Assembly (NCBI GenBank): GCA_949752745.1
Contig: OX457026.1
Location: forward strand, 48,323,456-48,387,455
Length of the DNA stretch: 64,000 nucleotides
DNA from: Protula sp. h YS-2021
Lineage: Eukaryota; Annelida; Polychaeta; Sabellida; Serpulidae
Direction: 5' to 3'
Both the position numbers and the translations under genes were made by a program. Of the stretch, positions 1 to 11,629 are shown piece by piece. The stretch's first letter is position 1. Every line of letters begins with the position of its first letter. Below the pieces are notes generated by a model, which searched no databases, was not told the origin of the DNA, and was given only the letters and a program-made list of their open reading frames with translations.

Positions 1-1284
1 CTGAAGTGGCAGAAATATTCTGAAGTGGCTGAACTGGATCACCCTATAAGGAAAATAAATGGGCATCCTTATCATGAAATATTTGAAAAGGCACGAAAAG
101 CAACCTTTATTTACTACACAATCATTTATAGGCCCAGACAATGTTCATTACTGAGCTGTCTTTTCTTTCTGTGCTATCTTCATCAACCTTTCATGACAAA
201 AAATTATGATTTACCTCTGTAACTGACTTATTTTCGGTGCTGCTGGCTGAGATCGCCGTAGCAACAGGCCTCCTTTACGCTCCACGTTGACATTGGGACA
301 AAATGCCGCGCCTCCATGTACACCCTGACCTTCCTGGAGAGGAAATGAGAACATAGGCATTGGAGATCCAAGTCCTCAGCCAAATAGCAGTTACATTACT
401 GTTGGCGAGTTTCTCTTTTGAGATATCGCCTGGACAAAAATTGTTTACAGATAAACGGACTGACAAAGAGATAGAAATAATCTTCAACCAATGTTGTTGT
501 AGCATACAAAAACTTTAAATACGTTGATAAAAATGTTTCATTATAATACATGTTTAAATAACTCCTTTTGAATTAAAAGTATTCAGCATTTAGTTTTGCC
601 CTCATTTATTTTTTACTTACGTATTATAATCCATTCATCTAAGCAATTTCAAATAAACCCTGTTTGCGCCGGCCGCCGATTTTCTGCAAAATATCATTCC
701 TATGACATGCATTTCTATTTATTAAAACAAGTATTTTCAAGCAAAACGCCCTTTTCCGAAGATAACATTTTCAACATACTTAAATATTTTTGAAAATAAA
801 CTCACTTAATGTCACAGACGCGAACTGTTCACCGTTATTCAAGAAAGGAAGTTGCAGGTAAAATGTAGCACCAACACAAACATGTTCTTTTAGGATAGAT
901 ATTACAAGTCAACATTTACTTAATTGCTCTATTAAAATTCATTTCACGTCTATGGCACACTCGTGAGATAATTCTACCATGCTTAAAATATCTTGAATTA
1001 TGTAAAATTACCGAAGGGGTCAGTTCATTTCTTAAATATAGGGTAAAGGGAAGCTAAGCTGAAACATATCTAGTTTGGAAATAATTTTTTTAATTCTTTT
1101 CACTAAAAATATTTTTAAGCGGGGGAGAGACATGCGAGGAATCTTACACTACAACATACTACATATTTTCGGATCTGTAGTAGGTCCGTTGGCTGAATAG
1201 GAAGCGGCGGTGAACCTGTCGACAGGGATGGGAGGCGAGGTAGTTTCTTCGGTGTCTCCTTAACAGCTGCCTATAATAAGAGCT

Positions 1285-1344
<60 letters not shown>

Positions 1345-2226
1345 TGTTTAAAAAGAAATTGAAATCAGTGGAACGGTGCCGGATATATGTTGAGTACAAA
1401 CTCATCATAATTAAGTCAGTTGCAAAAAAAGTTCCTCAAAAATGGCAATTTTTGATAGGTCGCCATTTTAACAATTTTTTGCTGATTTTAAAAATAAGAC
1501 AATGTTGCACAACTTGAATGTATATATTTTCAGTGTACAGGGTTGCATACGCACAGGTTAAATAGTTTTGGAAAAATCGCGCTATAACAAAACAGCAACT
1601 AAAGTGTTTCACTGACAGACGGACGGACAGGGGGCAATCCTATAGACCCCCTGGACTCGGCCGTTTGGGTCTGATATTGTCAGTTGGGACGAGCAACCCC
1701 AACATACAAACCATCCTGTAGGATTTTCTAAACATGCAGGACAAAAAATATTTTAGTTTCACTGATGTAGTTTTAAGGGACTTCACAGAGAGTTTGATTC
1801 AGAGAGTTTTTGTTTTAATGTTTGTTGAAAAAAAATAATCATTACTCACGTCCGCACTTTCTGTGATGTCTTGTTCTTTATGGTTCCACCATAACCCATA
1901 GCTTTTTGCACGAATCACCACAGGGGCAGGTGTTATGGTGCGCACAGTCTAAAAAATAAGTTCAATACATTTTTACTAGTTTTGTGTGGAAATACTATGT
2001 GGATTTCTAGGAAATAAATGGGAAAAATGGTATAAATGATCTTTTTGTTGAAATTTGCCTTAAAAGGAAAATAGTTATTTTATTATTATATTTAAGATTT
2101 ATTCTTTTACATTTTCAAAGGAAACGACAATGGAAAAAACTTACATGATAGCTACAAATACATTTTCTAGGTTCATCCAAAAGAACATTTTGTCCAGCGG
2201 CCTTCTTTGTATCCGGACACTTTTCA
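1..2226. repeat. Left arm of a giant inverted repeat
   Basis: This sequence recurs in reverse complement at about 2627-4867. Position 1 pairs with about 4867 and position 222 with 4646. Matching runs through a (TAA)n tract and through a TGTCCGTCC-rich dispersed repeat. The first ~43 bases are the reverse complement of an exon of the downstream gene (4825-4867), so the arm probably continues left of the window. No intact gene is seen here; the short open frames are mirrored in the other arm and look fortuitous. Confidence 0.93.
1288..1343. repeat. (TAA)n microsatellite, left arm
   Basis: An uninterrupted AAT/TAA run inside the left arm. It mirrors the longer ATT run at 3504-3606 in the right arm, and the two copies differ in length, as expected from slippage after duplication. 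Confidence 0.95.
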
Positions 2227-2626
2227 ACCTAGAGAAAAAAGCGCCTTAATAGACTATGGATAAATGTGTCCATGAGAATTACGTATGACGAGGTATGGTG
2301 GATATCCGCCAAGGCAAATTGGATATAATTTTCACCCCTATAAACAAGTGGGAAATGTAAATTTTAAATTTAAAAGACAAGCCATAATCTTAACCGCGAT
2401 CTGTTTCATACAAGATAACAAATCGTTTGCTTACCAATTCATAAGCTGCATGCCATTTTTTCTGTCGTGGTGCCGGCCGGTTTCCCATACCCTTCGTCTA
2501 GTTTCCAGTCAGAGCAAAATTACGAAGACGCCTATGCCACTCGCTGTCAGACATGGCCTTATGCGTCTTTTTTGATTTCTCTCGAAATTCCATCTATAAG
2601 CGATATTATAGGATTATAGGATTTGT
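2227..2626. other. Spacer at the centre of the inverted repeat
   Basis: About 400 bases between the two arms with no mirrored partner. No gene, promoter or RNA is recognised. A spacer this short makes the whole structure a near-palindrome of about 4.87 kb. Confidence 0.75.
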
Positions 2627-3501
2627 GAAGTGTCCGGAAACAAAGAAGGCCGCTGGACAAAATGTTCTTTTGGGTGAACCTAGAAAATGTATTTGTAGCT
2701 ATCATGTAAGTTTTTTCCATTGTCGTTTCCTTTGAAAATGTAAAAGAATAAATCTTAAATATAATAATAAAATAACTATTTTCCTTTTAAGGCAAATTTC
2801 AACAAAAAGATCATTTGTACCATTTTTCCCATTTATTTCCTAGAAATCCACATAGTATTTCCACACAAAACTAGTAAAAATGTATTGAACTTAATTTGAG
2901 ACTATGCGCACCATAACACCTGCCCCTATGGTGATTCGTGCAAAAAACTGGGTTATGGTGGAACCACAAAGAACACGACATCACAGAAAGTGCGGACGTG
3001 AGTAATGATTATTTTTTTTCAACAAACAGGAAAACAAAAACTCTCTGAATCAAACTCTCTTTGAAGTCCCTTAAAACTACATCAGTGAAACTAAAATATT
3101 TTTTGTCCTGCATGTTTAGATAATCCCACTGGATGGTTTGTATGTTGGGGTTGCTCGTCCCAACTGACATTATCAGACCCCAACGGCCGAGTCCAGGGGG
3201 GTCTATAGGATTGCCCCCTGTCCGTCCGTCTGTCAGTGACACACCTTAGATGCTGTTTTGTTTCAGCGCGATTTTTCCAAAACTATTTAACCTGGGCATA
3301 TGCAACCCTGTACACTGAAAATATATACATTCAAGTTGTGCAACATTGTCTTATTTTTAAAATCAGCAAAAAATTGTTAAAATGGCGACCTATCACAAAT
3401 TGCCATTTTGAGGAACTTTTTTGCAACTGACTTAATTATAATGAGTTTGTACTCAACATATATCCGGCACCGTTCCACTGATTTCAGTTTCTTTTTAAAT
3501 A

Positions 3502-3594
<93 letters not shown>

Positions 3595-4867
3595 TATTAT
3601 TATTATAGGCAGCTGTTAAGAAGACACCGAAGAAACTACCTCGCCTCCCATCCCTGTTGACAGTTTCACCGCCGCCTCGTATTCAGCCAACGGACCTACT
3701 ACAGATCCGAAAAGATTCCTCGCATGTCTCTCCCCCCTTAAAATATTTTTAGTGAAAAGAATTTAAAAAAAATTATTTCCAAAGTTAGTACAACTACATA
3801 TGTTTCAGCTTAGCTTCCCTTTACCCTATATTTAAGAAATTAACTGACCCCTTCGGTAATTTTACATAATTCAAGATATTTTAAGCATGGTAGAATTATC
3901 TCACGAGTGTGCCATAGACGTGAAATGAATTTTAATAGAGCAATTAAGTAAATGTTGACTTGTAATATCTATCCTAAAAGAACATGTTTGTGTTGGTGCT
4001 ACATTTTACCTGCAACTTCCTTTCTTGAATAACGGTGAACGGTTCGCGTCTGTGACATTAAGTGAGATTATTTTCAAAAATATTTAAGTATGTTGAAAAT
4101 GTTATCTTCGGAAAAGGGCGTTTTGCTTGAAAATACTTGTTTTCATAAATAGAAATGCATGTCATAGGAATGATATTTTGCAGAAAATCGCCGGCCGGCC
4201 CAAACAGGATTTATTTGAAATTGCTTAGATGAATGGATTATAATACGTAAGTAAAAAATAAATGAGGGCAAAACTAAATGCTGAATACTTTTAATTCAAA
4301 AGGAGTTATTTAAACATGTATTATAATGAAACATTTTTATCAACGTATTTAAAGTTTTTGTATGCTACAACAACATTGGTTGAAGATTATTTCTATCTCT
4401 TTGTCAGTCCGTTTATCTGTAAACAATTTTTGTCCAGGCGATATCTCACAAGAGAAACTCGCCAACAGTAATGTAACTGCTATTTGGCTGAGGACTTGGA
4501 CCTCCAATGCCTATGTTCTCATTTCCTCTCTAGGAAGGTCAGGGTGTACATGGAGGCGCGGCATTTTGTCCCAATGTCAACGTGGAGCGTAAAAGGAGGC
4601 CTGTTGCTACGGCGATCTCAGCCAGCAGCACCGAAAATAAGTCAGTTACAGAGGTAAATCATAATTTTTTGTCATGAAAGGTTGATGAAGATAGCACAGA
4701 AAGAAAAGACAGCTCAGTAATGAACATTGTCTGGGCCTATAAATGATTGTGTAGTAAATAAAGGTTGCTTTTCGTGCCTTTTCAAATATTTCATGATAAG
4801 GATGCCCATTTATTTTCCTTATAGGGTGATCCAGTTCAGCCACTTCAGAATATTTCTGCCACTTCAG
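2627..4867. repeat. Right arm of the giant inverted repeat
   Basis: Reverse-complement partner of 1-2226, with scattered substitutions and small indels. It ends inside, or at least overlaps, the exon that starts at 4825, so the duplicated segment includes an intron of the downstream gene plus the start of one exon. It also holds the (ATT)n run at 3504-3606. Confidence 0.93.
3504..3606. repeat. (ATT)n microsatellite, right arm
   Basis: A trinucleotide run with a few interruptions. It creates a spurious poly-leucine open frame that should not be called a gene. Confidence 0.95.
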
Positions 4868-4953
4868 TGAAGAGAAAGTTACTTCTGGGCGAGGAGACCC
4901 TTGTTCCACCGGAACACAGACGTCTACCAGTTTTTGATGAGCAGTACGAAGAC
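4825..4953 (+). CDS. Exon: N-proximal segment of the DUF6729-like gene
   Basis: The acceptor is TTTTCCTTATAG at 4813-4824 and the donor is GTAAGT at 4954. The 43 codons are open and end with a Pro/Arg-rich stretch then FDEQYED. The first 43 bases lie in the large inverted repeat, so the same exon start is present in reverse orientation at the left edge of the window. Confidence 0.55.
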
Positions 4954-5085
4954 GTAAGTAACTAAAATTGAACATACTAATTACGTATCAAAACCTTCGT
5001 TCTTGTTATTACAGGTTTGCTATAAGTTTGATTTCAAACAAAATAACAGAAGAAATTAAGTGACGTTTTTATATAAAATCTGCAG

Positions 5086-5537
5086 GTGGAGCTGCTTGGT
5101 TTATTGGCGCAAACTATCCCCAAGTGCGATCACCGGTGGATATCGCGAAGTGTGCTGCATTTTAATGAGAAAGGACGTCAAGAATTGGCAACACCTTTGA
5201 AAATGTGGTTTGAGCCACCTCCGGCGCCTTTTATTTGCAATCAGCCACCCACACCGGCCTCTTACTTTGGTTCTCGCCTTTTTGTTTGGATGCCTTATCG
5301 AATGTGGCGCGTGATCTTGAAATGTACACAACCAGCGTGTCACGGCAAGCGGCTTACAGGTGCGGGGATGCATAAAAGAGCTCGCCGGGTGCTTGACCTC
5401 GATGGCTACTACAGCATGGTCACCGAGACGCTAACTTGCACTTCGTGTGGTAGGCGGTACCTGTCTTGGGGTCTTCCAATACTAGAACAGTTAGACATCG
5501 GTCACCGAGAGGTTTTCCCGGCCATTCTGACTCAAAA
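5086..5537 (+). CDS. Exon: Cys-pair domain of the DUF6729-like gene
   Basis: The acceptor is AATCTGCAG just before 5086 and the donor is GTAAGA at 5538. The reading frame is open for 150 codons and the last codon is split with the next exon. It carries a FEPPPAPF stretch, a SRLFVWMP segment, a C..PxC pair (KCTQPAC) and a second CTSCG pair, arranged like a zinc-binding module. Low intron-like AT content and precise splice borders support a real or recently real exon. Confidence 0.65.
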
Positions 5538-5787
5538 GTAAGATTTTTGCATTTTTACTTTTACCACTTTATGAAATATAGTGTAACATAAACAAGCAGT
5601 GTGTAATGTTTTACATATTTATATAATGTTTGTATCATTTTTCGTTGTACGTGAGACGATAATATGATTTTTTAAAATGATATGCAAGTCCTTCTCAGGT
5701 CTGACTTTGCATGATTAGAATATCATGTGGTTAATTATGTATAAAATTAATTATGTATAAATATAATTATGCATCATTGTGTTGTAG

Positions 5788-6114
5788 ATATGCTTGCGAC
5801 GTAAGAGTTATTCGCTTGCTGCGGGAGAGAACACTTGGGAATAGTGCAAGTCAAATAGTGAGGCAGCTCCAGGAACAACACAGTGAGGCATGGTTGAGAA
5901 GCAATGTCAGATATCTGACAGAACTTGATCGCTTTGTTGGGAAACCAGGTACCGCACAAGTCCGCTTTCAGAAACCACCACCTTGACACGCATACCAACG
6001 TACAAGTGGGTTCTTGCAGTTTACAGCCAGGACATTTTGCAGCGGATTGACGAAGTTAAGGCGTCCATAACATCTGTGTATGGCAGAATTTTGAAAATGG
6101 ACTCGACTAAGAAG
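5788..6114 (+). CDS. Exon with frameshift, DUF6729-like gene
   Basis: The acceptor is TTGTAG at 5782-5787. The phase matches the previous exon and gives KYACDVRVIRLLRERTLGNS. The open frame ends at a TGA near 5985, but another frame immediately continues with coherent coding (YKWVLAVYSQDI, ILKMDSTKK) to about 6114. A one-base indel near 5980 is the simplest reading. Confidence 0.55.
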
Positions 6115-6354
6115 GTGAAAATAATGAGATGAAATACAACGAATGACATTAAATGACATTATGGCCTAAAAAATGCCATTGAAAATGTTCATCTTGTCAA
6201 ACTTGTGAAATAAATGATAGATATTAAAGTAAATTCTTTCTTAAAGAAATTCTACACTAAGGGAATGAAGAGAGATAATTTTTGCTTGTAAGTTTCCTTT
6301 TTCTTTTCTTAGATATTTATTTAACATGCCTTTTATTTTCATTTATTTACAAAG

Positions 6355-7153
6355 GTTACGAAAAAGTTAGGAGGTGCAGGAGCCGGGACAGCTTTGTGGG
6401 CCACATCGGTTGGTAACGAAGTTTGCCAAGTCTTAAACACGGTGCTCACAGCAAGCGAAGGAAAAGGCTTGGACCTTATGGCAAGCGGACTAATACAACG
6501 GTATGCGAATGCAAGGGTTGAGCCCCCAGTCCTCCTTTACGTCGACAGGGACTGTTGCGCCACATCAGGAGTTGGACGAGCAAAGGCATCTTTTTCTGCG
6601 TGGCGGGATTTACTTGTGAAGCTGGATATTTGGCATTTTGTCAGGCGCATATCCTCTGTTTGTACAACCGATGCTCACCCATTACACCGCATATTCATGC
6701 AGCGCATTTCGGCATGTATATTTGCCTGGGATAGTCAGGACGTGGCCTTACTAACTCGGGCCAAAACCTTTGCACTTAAAGAAGACGGCCTGCAGTTGAC
6801 AGAAAAGCAGGTTGTACGACGCATCGCACCCCAAGAGTCCGCTCGTCACTGCCGCCGAACAACTAGAGGAGGTAAGGAAACCAGGCACCTTTTACACCAG
6901 TTGCTCACAGAATTCAGCGGTCCAGGTGGTCGAGATTCATTAGGCGTCCCCCTGCTCGACTACGAGCGCACCTGGGAGATGTGGGAGCAGCAGGAGCGTC
7001 ACATTCAGTGCATTCAAGATCCAACCGGTGTTCAACTGTACCTGCAGACTGGAACAGTGACAAAGGGCGGCATAGAGCTTCCGGTTTACAGATGTGCTAG
7101 AGGATCCACCTCTTTGGAGTCGTTCCATCTCCACCTCAATAACTTTGTGCCAT
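6355..7153 (+). CDS. Largest exon: YVDRDCC core of the DUF6729-like gene
   Basis: The acceptor is TTTACAAAG before 6355 and the donor is GTGAGT at 7154. It gives 266 open codons. Landmarks are WATSVGNE, LLYVDRDCC, LDIWHFVRR, HPLHRIFMQ and RGSTSLESFHLHLN. The paired acidic motifs (YVDRD, LDIWH) could be part of an RNase H-like DDE fold, which is an inference. This is the best-preserved piece of the gene. Confidence 0.7.
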
Positions 7154-7618
7154 GTGAGTCTTCGCTTAATTTCTTAATGTTGTTTTGTCGGTATTGTGTA
7201 TATAGTGTCGCTGAGCATTCAAAAAATGATGTGTGCAATAACACAGACAAAACGAAAATATAGTGTTTTTTACATAAAAACATACATATAAATTTTAGCA
7301 ATTTAAATATAAGAAATACTAATAAAAACCGAAAAAACGGTTTTTCAAAGTCGAACGGGTATACCGAACCAAAAAATAAAAAAGTCGGTAAAACCGTTGA
7401 ATCGGTAAAACCGGACAATCCTAATAAGAAGAAAGAAATATTCATATTTTCTTTTTCGCTCAACATTTAGAAGTAACGGTCACTGCTCAAATTCTGAAAT
7501 TATTGGGACCAGTAAAAAGAGTTAATAAAAATCTTTCTTTTTTCCTCATTTACGTTATACAAGATATAAATTGTGAAATAAAGCTGTTGCGTATTTTAAC
7601 GCTTGATTTCTCATGCAG

Positions 7619-7828
7619 GTAACCAGGCCAAGCCAGAGACCTACCAGACATTTTTGTTGGAAGGGCTAAGGAGGTGGAACGAGGACAGAGCAAGAGAGGC
7701 CGTTGCTGGTAGACAGTCATCCGTGCGTTGTTTCAAGGGAAGTCTTATCAGTGCGGTGAACAATCTTAGTGTTCGCGTCTTGGCTGTAAAGCAGGTTGAA
7801 GACTTCCAGCCCCCAGGAAAATATACAG
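7619..7828 (+). CDS. Exon of the DUF6729-like gene
   Basis: The acceptor is TCATGCAG at 7611-7618. The split codon joins the preceding exon in phase. It reads NQAKPETYQTFLLEGLRRWNEDRA and onward, ending at KYTG before a GT at 7829. The downstream acidic continuation (7960-8204) has no clean acceptor in phase, so this junction may be damaged. Confidence 0.55.
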
Positions 7829-7959
7829 GTTTTATTTCATTCTCTGTTTTTGTTAATACTGTTAATACTGTGTCTGTAATGTTGTTAATTTATATTAATT
7901 CAAGTGTCAACATTAATAAAGGGTAGACTCTAAGAATGCTTAGCTCTTTTGTTGATAAA

Positions 7960-8204
7960 ATGACAAGCGAGGCTATTGGCGTTGAGTATCTATTCCGCCA
8001 AACTGGAATGCCTCTAGACGAGATGCAGGCTGACAAATGTGACTCCGACCGGGAAGAAGAGGAAGAGGAGGAGGAAGAGGGGGAGGCTAATGTGGCTGAT
8101 GAAGGATTTAAAGAAGACGAAGCAGAAACAGAGGAGATCAGATTTTTGCCTCCGCCCCATCAGCAGCTTCATGAAGTGACCGCTGCTGAAGTCGCAGTGC
8201 CATA
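7960..8204 (+). CDS. Acidic exon-like block, DUF6729-like gene
   Basis: An open frame beginning EAIGVEYLFRQTG, followed by a Glu-rich run of about nine residues and an acidic tail, ending in TAG at 8202-8204. Content fits the family but the upstream splice phase does not match. The end could be a premature stop. Confidence 0.4.
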
Positions 8205-8249
8205 GCTTCAGAATAAGACTCCTCGTGCAGAAGAGGTAAAAAAATAATA

Positions 8250-8765
8250 TATTTAAAACTTGACAAGCCTTTCGCTTGAAAGGAGTTTTTGAATTTGTGC
8301 GAGCAGCCGTTGGTATCTTTTTTCTTGACAGTGATAGGAATTCTTGTGTCATGTCTTACTCTGGCACTACGGGCTATAGGACCACGAAACTTGGGACTTT
8401 GGTAGAACTTGATATGAACGTTTGCATGATACTTTTTATTTTCGCCTTCGATTTCGTTTTTTTGTTTAAAAAGCCGTGTGAAAAGAGTATATTTTTTGCA
8501 AGTAAATGCGGAGAATTCAACGCACAGCACAGAACACACATTTTCTCAGCTCTCACTGCGTAAATAGATAACACTGCGTATGCCTGATCAGTCAATAAAA
8601 CCTTAAGTCAACAAAAACCAAACATTACTCGGCATTTAAGACGTATTCAAGCTGTGTTGTTTGCGATATATCATTCAAGAAATAACCAATTGAAAGAAGT
8701 ATTTTTGCGTTTTAATTTTTGTCAGGTGTTTAACATACCGCTGGCGAAATGAGGTTCTAGTTATT
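8250..8765. mobile_element. MITE-like element, copy 1
   Basis: About 510 bases that recur in reverse orientation at 18650-19150. The ends carry AACTTGACAAGCC and GTCAGGTGTTTAACAT, degenerate inverted repeats of CACTTGACAA. The better-preserved copy shows TTAA next to both ends. No transposase is encoded; the short ORF on it is mirrored in the other copy. It lies in an intron of the DUF6729-like gene. Confidence 0.7.
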
Positions 8766-8861
8766 CAATTCGACAATCTAAATTATAAAAGTAGAAGTAA
8801 TTTGCATGTTCGTACATTAGCACTTTAGTTTTCTCATGTTTACAAAAAATTATGTGTTTAG

Positions 8862-9083
8862 ATGGCTCCAGCATTGAAAGGAGAGAGTAGCGAGAGCATT
8901 GCTGATGTAATTACAGATGCCCTTAGCGATGCAGGAGTACAGCTGGACACCGTTTTAGCGGCAGATGTTGTTGGCGGCGAGTTCGTGGTGCAAGTTTCGG
9001 GCGAAGTGAACCCTTCATGTTGTCGTATAGAGATACCTGGCGATAGCAGTAGAAATGACAAGCCCACAGGCATGGCGAAAGAG
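8862..9083 (+). CDS. Exon of the DUF6729-like gene
   Basis: The acceptor is TTATGTGTTTAG before 8862 and the donor is GTAAGA at 9084. It opens with an ATG at 8862 and encodes 74 acidic, Ser-rich residues ending GMAKE. It could instead be the first exon of a separate transcript, because of the ATG and the MITE just upstream. Confidence 0.45.
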
Positions 9084-9369
9084 GTAAGAAATTCTATTCT
9101 CTGAGTGTTTTTACAAGTTGTAAATTAAAAATATCGATAATTGACTATGAGTTGATGCAGCTTGCCCGCCCTCGGGTTGTAAAGCCAGTGTAAATATAGG
9201 ACGGAGGGGGGCGGGGGGCGGGCTTACTCATGCGGGGCCTTTGGTCCGGAAGTTTTGACGGCATGAAGGGTTAGGCTTGTTACCGGCCAATTCGCTAGTA
9301 GGTTTCAATAATGTAGTTAAATCTAGCACTGATAAATTTTACGAAAATGTTTTTCTGTTTTTTTTTCAG

Positions 9370-9626
9370 ATTTCTGTTGACTCAGAAAATGTAGCTGGAT
9401 GGGGAAGAGTGATGCACTTGGCAGCAACGCTCTGCACTCTAAGAGACGAAGAGGTGGTTGCAATAAGTGATGACTTGGTTGCAACAATAATCGATCTCTG
9501 GCGACTGTTGGACAAGCGGGACAAAGAAAAGATCGTGTATGCGAGACAATTTCAAGACCGGCTAATAAAAGGACGTTTCAAGGTGTCCAAGTCAAATGTT
9601 GCACCTGGTGTTGACAGTTTAAGAAG
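9370..9626 (+). CDS. Exon of the DUF6729-like gene
   Basis: The acceptor is a T-rich tract plus CAG at 9367-9369 and the donor is GTGAAT at 9627. It encodes a helical stretch with NVAGWGRVMHL, a Leu-rich segment and a basic KGRFKVSKSN end, finishing PGVDSLR. The split codon joins the next exon in phase. Confidence 0.55.
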
Positions 9627-9834
9627 GTGAATACAAAATTTTTAAAGGGGAATAAAAACATGTGCATAAAATTATGATACTTGTAATAAAAATGTTACAG
9701 TAATAAACGAGAATAATAATAAAAAAGGAATAAAATACAATAATAATGGTTATTGTAAATAGTTGATAGTAATTTTATGCAGAAAAATTCTAAGACGTTT
9801 ATGCTTCATGTAACGCCTATTTGTTATTTTTCAG

Positions 9835-10091
9835 AAGCGTTCTAGGGGAAGGAGAAACTCCAGCGCAGAAACCAAATGTATCTCGTTTGGTTGAAGCTAT
9901 TTGCATCCAACTGTGCACTGCAAACCCCTCGCCATAAAAAAGGATGCCAAATTGAAGAAAACCACAATGAGATGGGACTTGGTAATGCGCGATTACCGCA
10001 AGATCCGGCGGCTTATATTAGACAACGGAGCCCTAATGGAAGCCACAACTCTACAGTTACTGGAACTTAATGCAACTACGCTTACGCAGTG
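9835..10091 (+). CDS. Exon with frameshift, DUF6729-like gene
   Basis: The acceptor is TTATTTTTCAG before 9835. The first frame (SVLGEGETPAQKPNVSRLVEAIC) stops near 9940. The second frame takes over at about 9905 and encodes a Lys/Arg-rich segment with DYRKIRRL and ELNATTLTQW. The last codon is split with the exon at 10240. One indel near 9905 explains the switch. Confidence 0.5.
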
Positions 10092-10239
10092 GTCAGACAA
10101 ATATTCTATAGAAATTATTATTGAAAAGTTTATACTAAGTCATTTTATAGAAAGTAGCAGGAAGCGCATATTTTAATAAGAAAGATGCTTTTCTATATAA
10201 CAAAAGAACTTTAGCACGTTTTTTTTCATTTTTTCACAG

Positions 10240-10366
10240 GTATAACAAGCGTATCAGGGGTCAAGAGGAGAAGATTTTGAACCAGGGACTTAATCTCCCG
10301 GAAGCCTACTCTACGGCAAAAGAACCACTGCCAAAGCCAAAGTGCTTACCTGACGCGCGACATGTC
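10240..10366 (+). CDS. Exon of the DUF6729-like gene
   Basis: The acceptor is TTTTCACAG before 10240 and the donor is GTAAGC at 10367. It completes the split Trp codon and reads YNKRIRGQEEKILNQGLNLP and a Pro/Lys-rich end. Two short further blocks (10590-~10730 and 10993-11091) follow with GT-AG borders. Confidence 0.5.
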
Positions 10367-11299
10367 GTAAGCGTTTTTTTATATTACGCTGATAAATAAA
10401 GATTACGAGAAATTACAAGAAAAATTATTATTCTAGTATTTGACAGGCCCAGTGTACGTAATTGGTGGTGGTTGGCAATATTAGTAAATAATAAACATAT
10501 AATATGTTAAAAAAGAGAGCGAGAATAAGTATACATTTTTCAGTTAATATTAAGATAAAATGGTTTTAATGGCGAATTTTCATTAACAGTACATGCACCA
10601 GCAGCATGAATTCAAGTCCCCGCAGTATACGGCCCGTCTTGCTAGGCTAAAAAGGAGACGTCCCACCAGCACGATTAGCCAGGCGCGCGGTGAAGATGTG
10701 CTGCCGTGTCAGCCTAGAGCAAAGATCACGGGTGACACATCAGTGGTTTGTGCAAGTTTACATATGTGCATGATGCAGATTATGTTTTTAATTACGTGTA
10801 ATTAGGTTTAATTTTTTTTTCAAAAATGTATATTTTACAACTAACTTCATTCTGTTTCAAATAATTTGCAATTGTTTTTACTCTAATGATAAGGTCTGTG
10901 TTAACTTGACATTGCCTGCAAAATTTGAAAACAAACAAATTAATTTGTTCTTAAATTACTTTTTAATAATACACAAGTGTTTTTTGCCATAGGAAATGCA
11001 CGATGTCTCAGAACCAGTGGTCACTTCCAGCAAGCCTGCTCAAGTCCAGCTGGTGCCTATACAGGCGGGTAAAGATGGCGTGCAAATATTTGTAAGTTGA
11101 ATAAATAAATTTTCGTTTTTGTTTTCTTTTTTGCTAACTGCAGTGTTTCATTTTTATTACAAGTGATAAATGTTGATGCATTTATAATTGCCAATGTATG
11201 ACTCATTGTCAGAATTTTTGCTTGAAAATATTCAAATTATGTGCGTTGAAATATAAAAAAATGTGTACATTTCTACTATTAAGGTGTAAGTGAAAAATG

Positions 11300-11629
11300 C
11301 GTTAGTGGGGCACCACAAGTAGTTTCACATAAAAGGAAGGCCCATGAAGTTCCTATACTCCCGAAACCATCAGCGCAGCCCCCAGTAACGTTGCCTGAAA
11401 GTCCGTTAGCTTCCCCGCACTACTGCGTGGCGTAAAAGAAAGGCAGAAGTAAAGGGGCTTGTTTTGCGATATTGCCAGAAAAAAAGCAAGGATTCGATGT
11501 GGCAGGTGTGGGGAGCCACGAAATTCTGCGACTGGCCATAGCCAACATAAAGGCCATGTGTTTTGCCCAAACAAAGAGATAAAAACAAAAGCAGAATGGG
11601 CTATGGGTATAGAAGAAGCAAAAAAGTAA
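11300..11629 (+). pseudogene. Terminal exon with zinc knuckle, two frameshifts
   Basis: Three frames hand over within this block: a Pro-rich piece (EVPILPKPSAQPP) ending near 11433, a basic piece (TTAWRKRKAEVKG), then IRCGRCGEP...TGHSQHKGH..CP ending in TAA at 11627-11629. The knuckle spacing C-x2-C-x12-H-x4-H-x2-C is the recognisable C-terminal mark of the family. The second shift falls in a run of seven A near 11470, so a sequencing indel is possible. Confidence 0.5.

Larger units (their letters stand above)
4825..11629 (+). pseudogene. Multi-exon gene of an uncharacterised animal multicopy family (DUF6729-like), frameshifted
   Basis: At least twelve exon-like blocks with GT-AG borders read consecutively on this strand: about 4825-4953, 5086-5537, 5788-6114, 6355-7153, 7619-7828, ~7960-8204, 8862-9083, 9370-9626, 9835-10091, 10240-10366, 10590-~10730, 10993-11091 and ~11300-11629. 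In order they encode a Pro-rich start, a Cys-pair domain, a core with YVDRDCC and LDIWHF, an acidic tract, a Lys-rich DYRKIR segment and a final zinc knuckle (CGRCGEP...GHSQHKGH..CP). The pattern matches, from memory, a widespread family of unknown function (DUF6729-like) that may derive from a DDE transposon. One-base frameshifts appear near 5985, 9905, 11420 and in an A run near 11470, and a MITE-like element sits near 8250-8765. The 5' end is not seen. The frameshifts could be decay or sequencing error. Confidence 0.6.
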
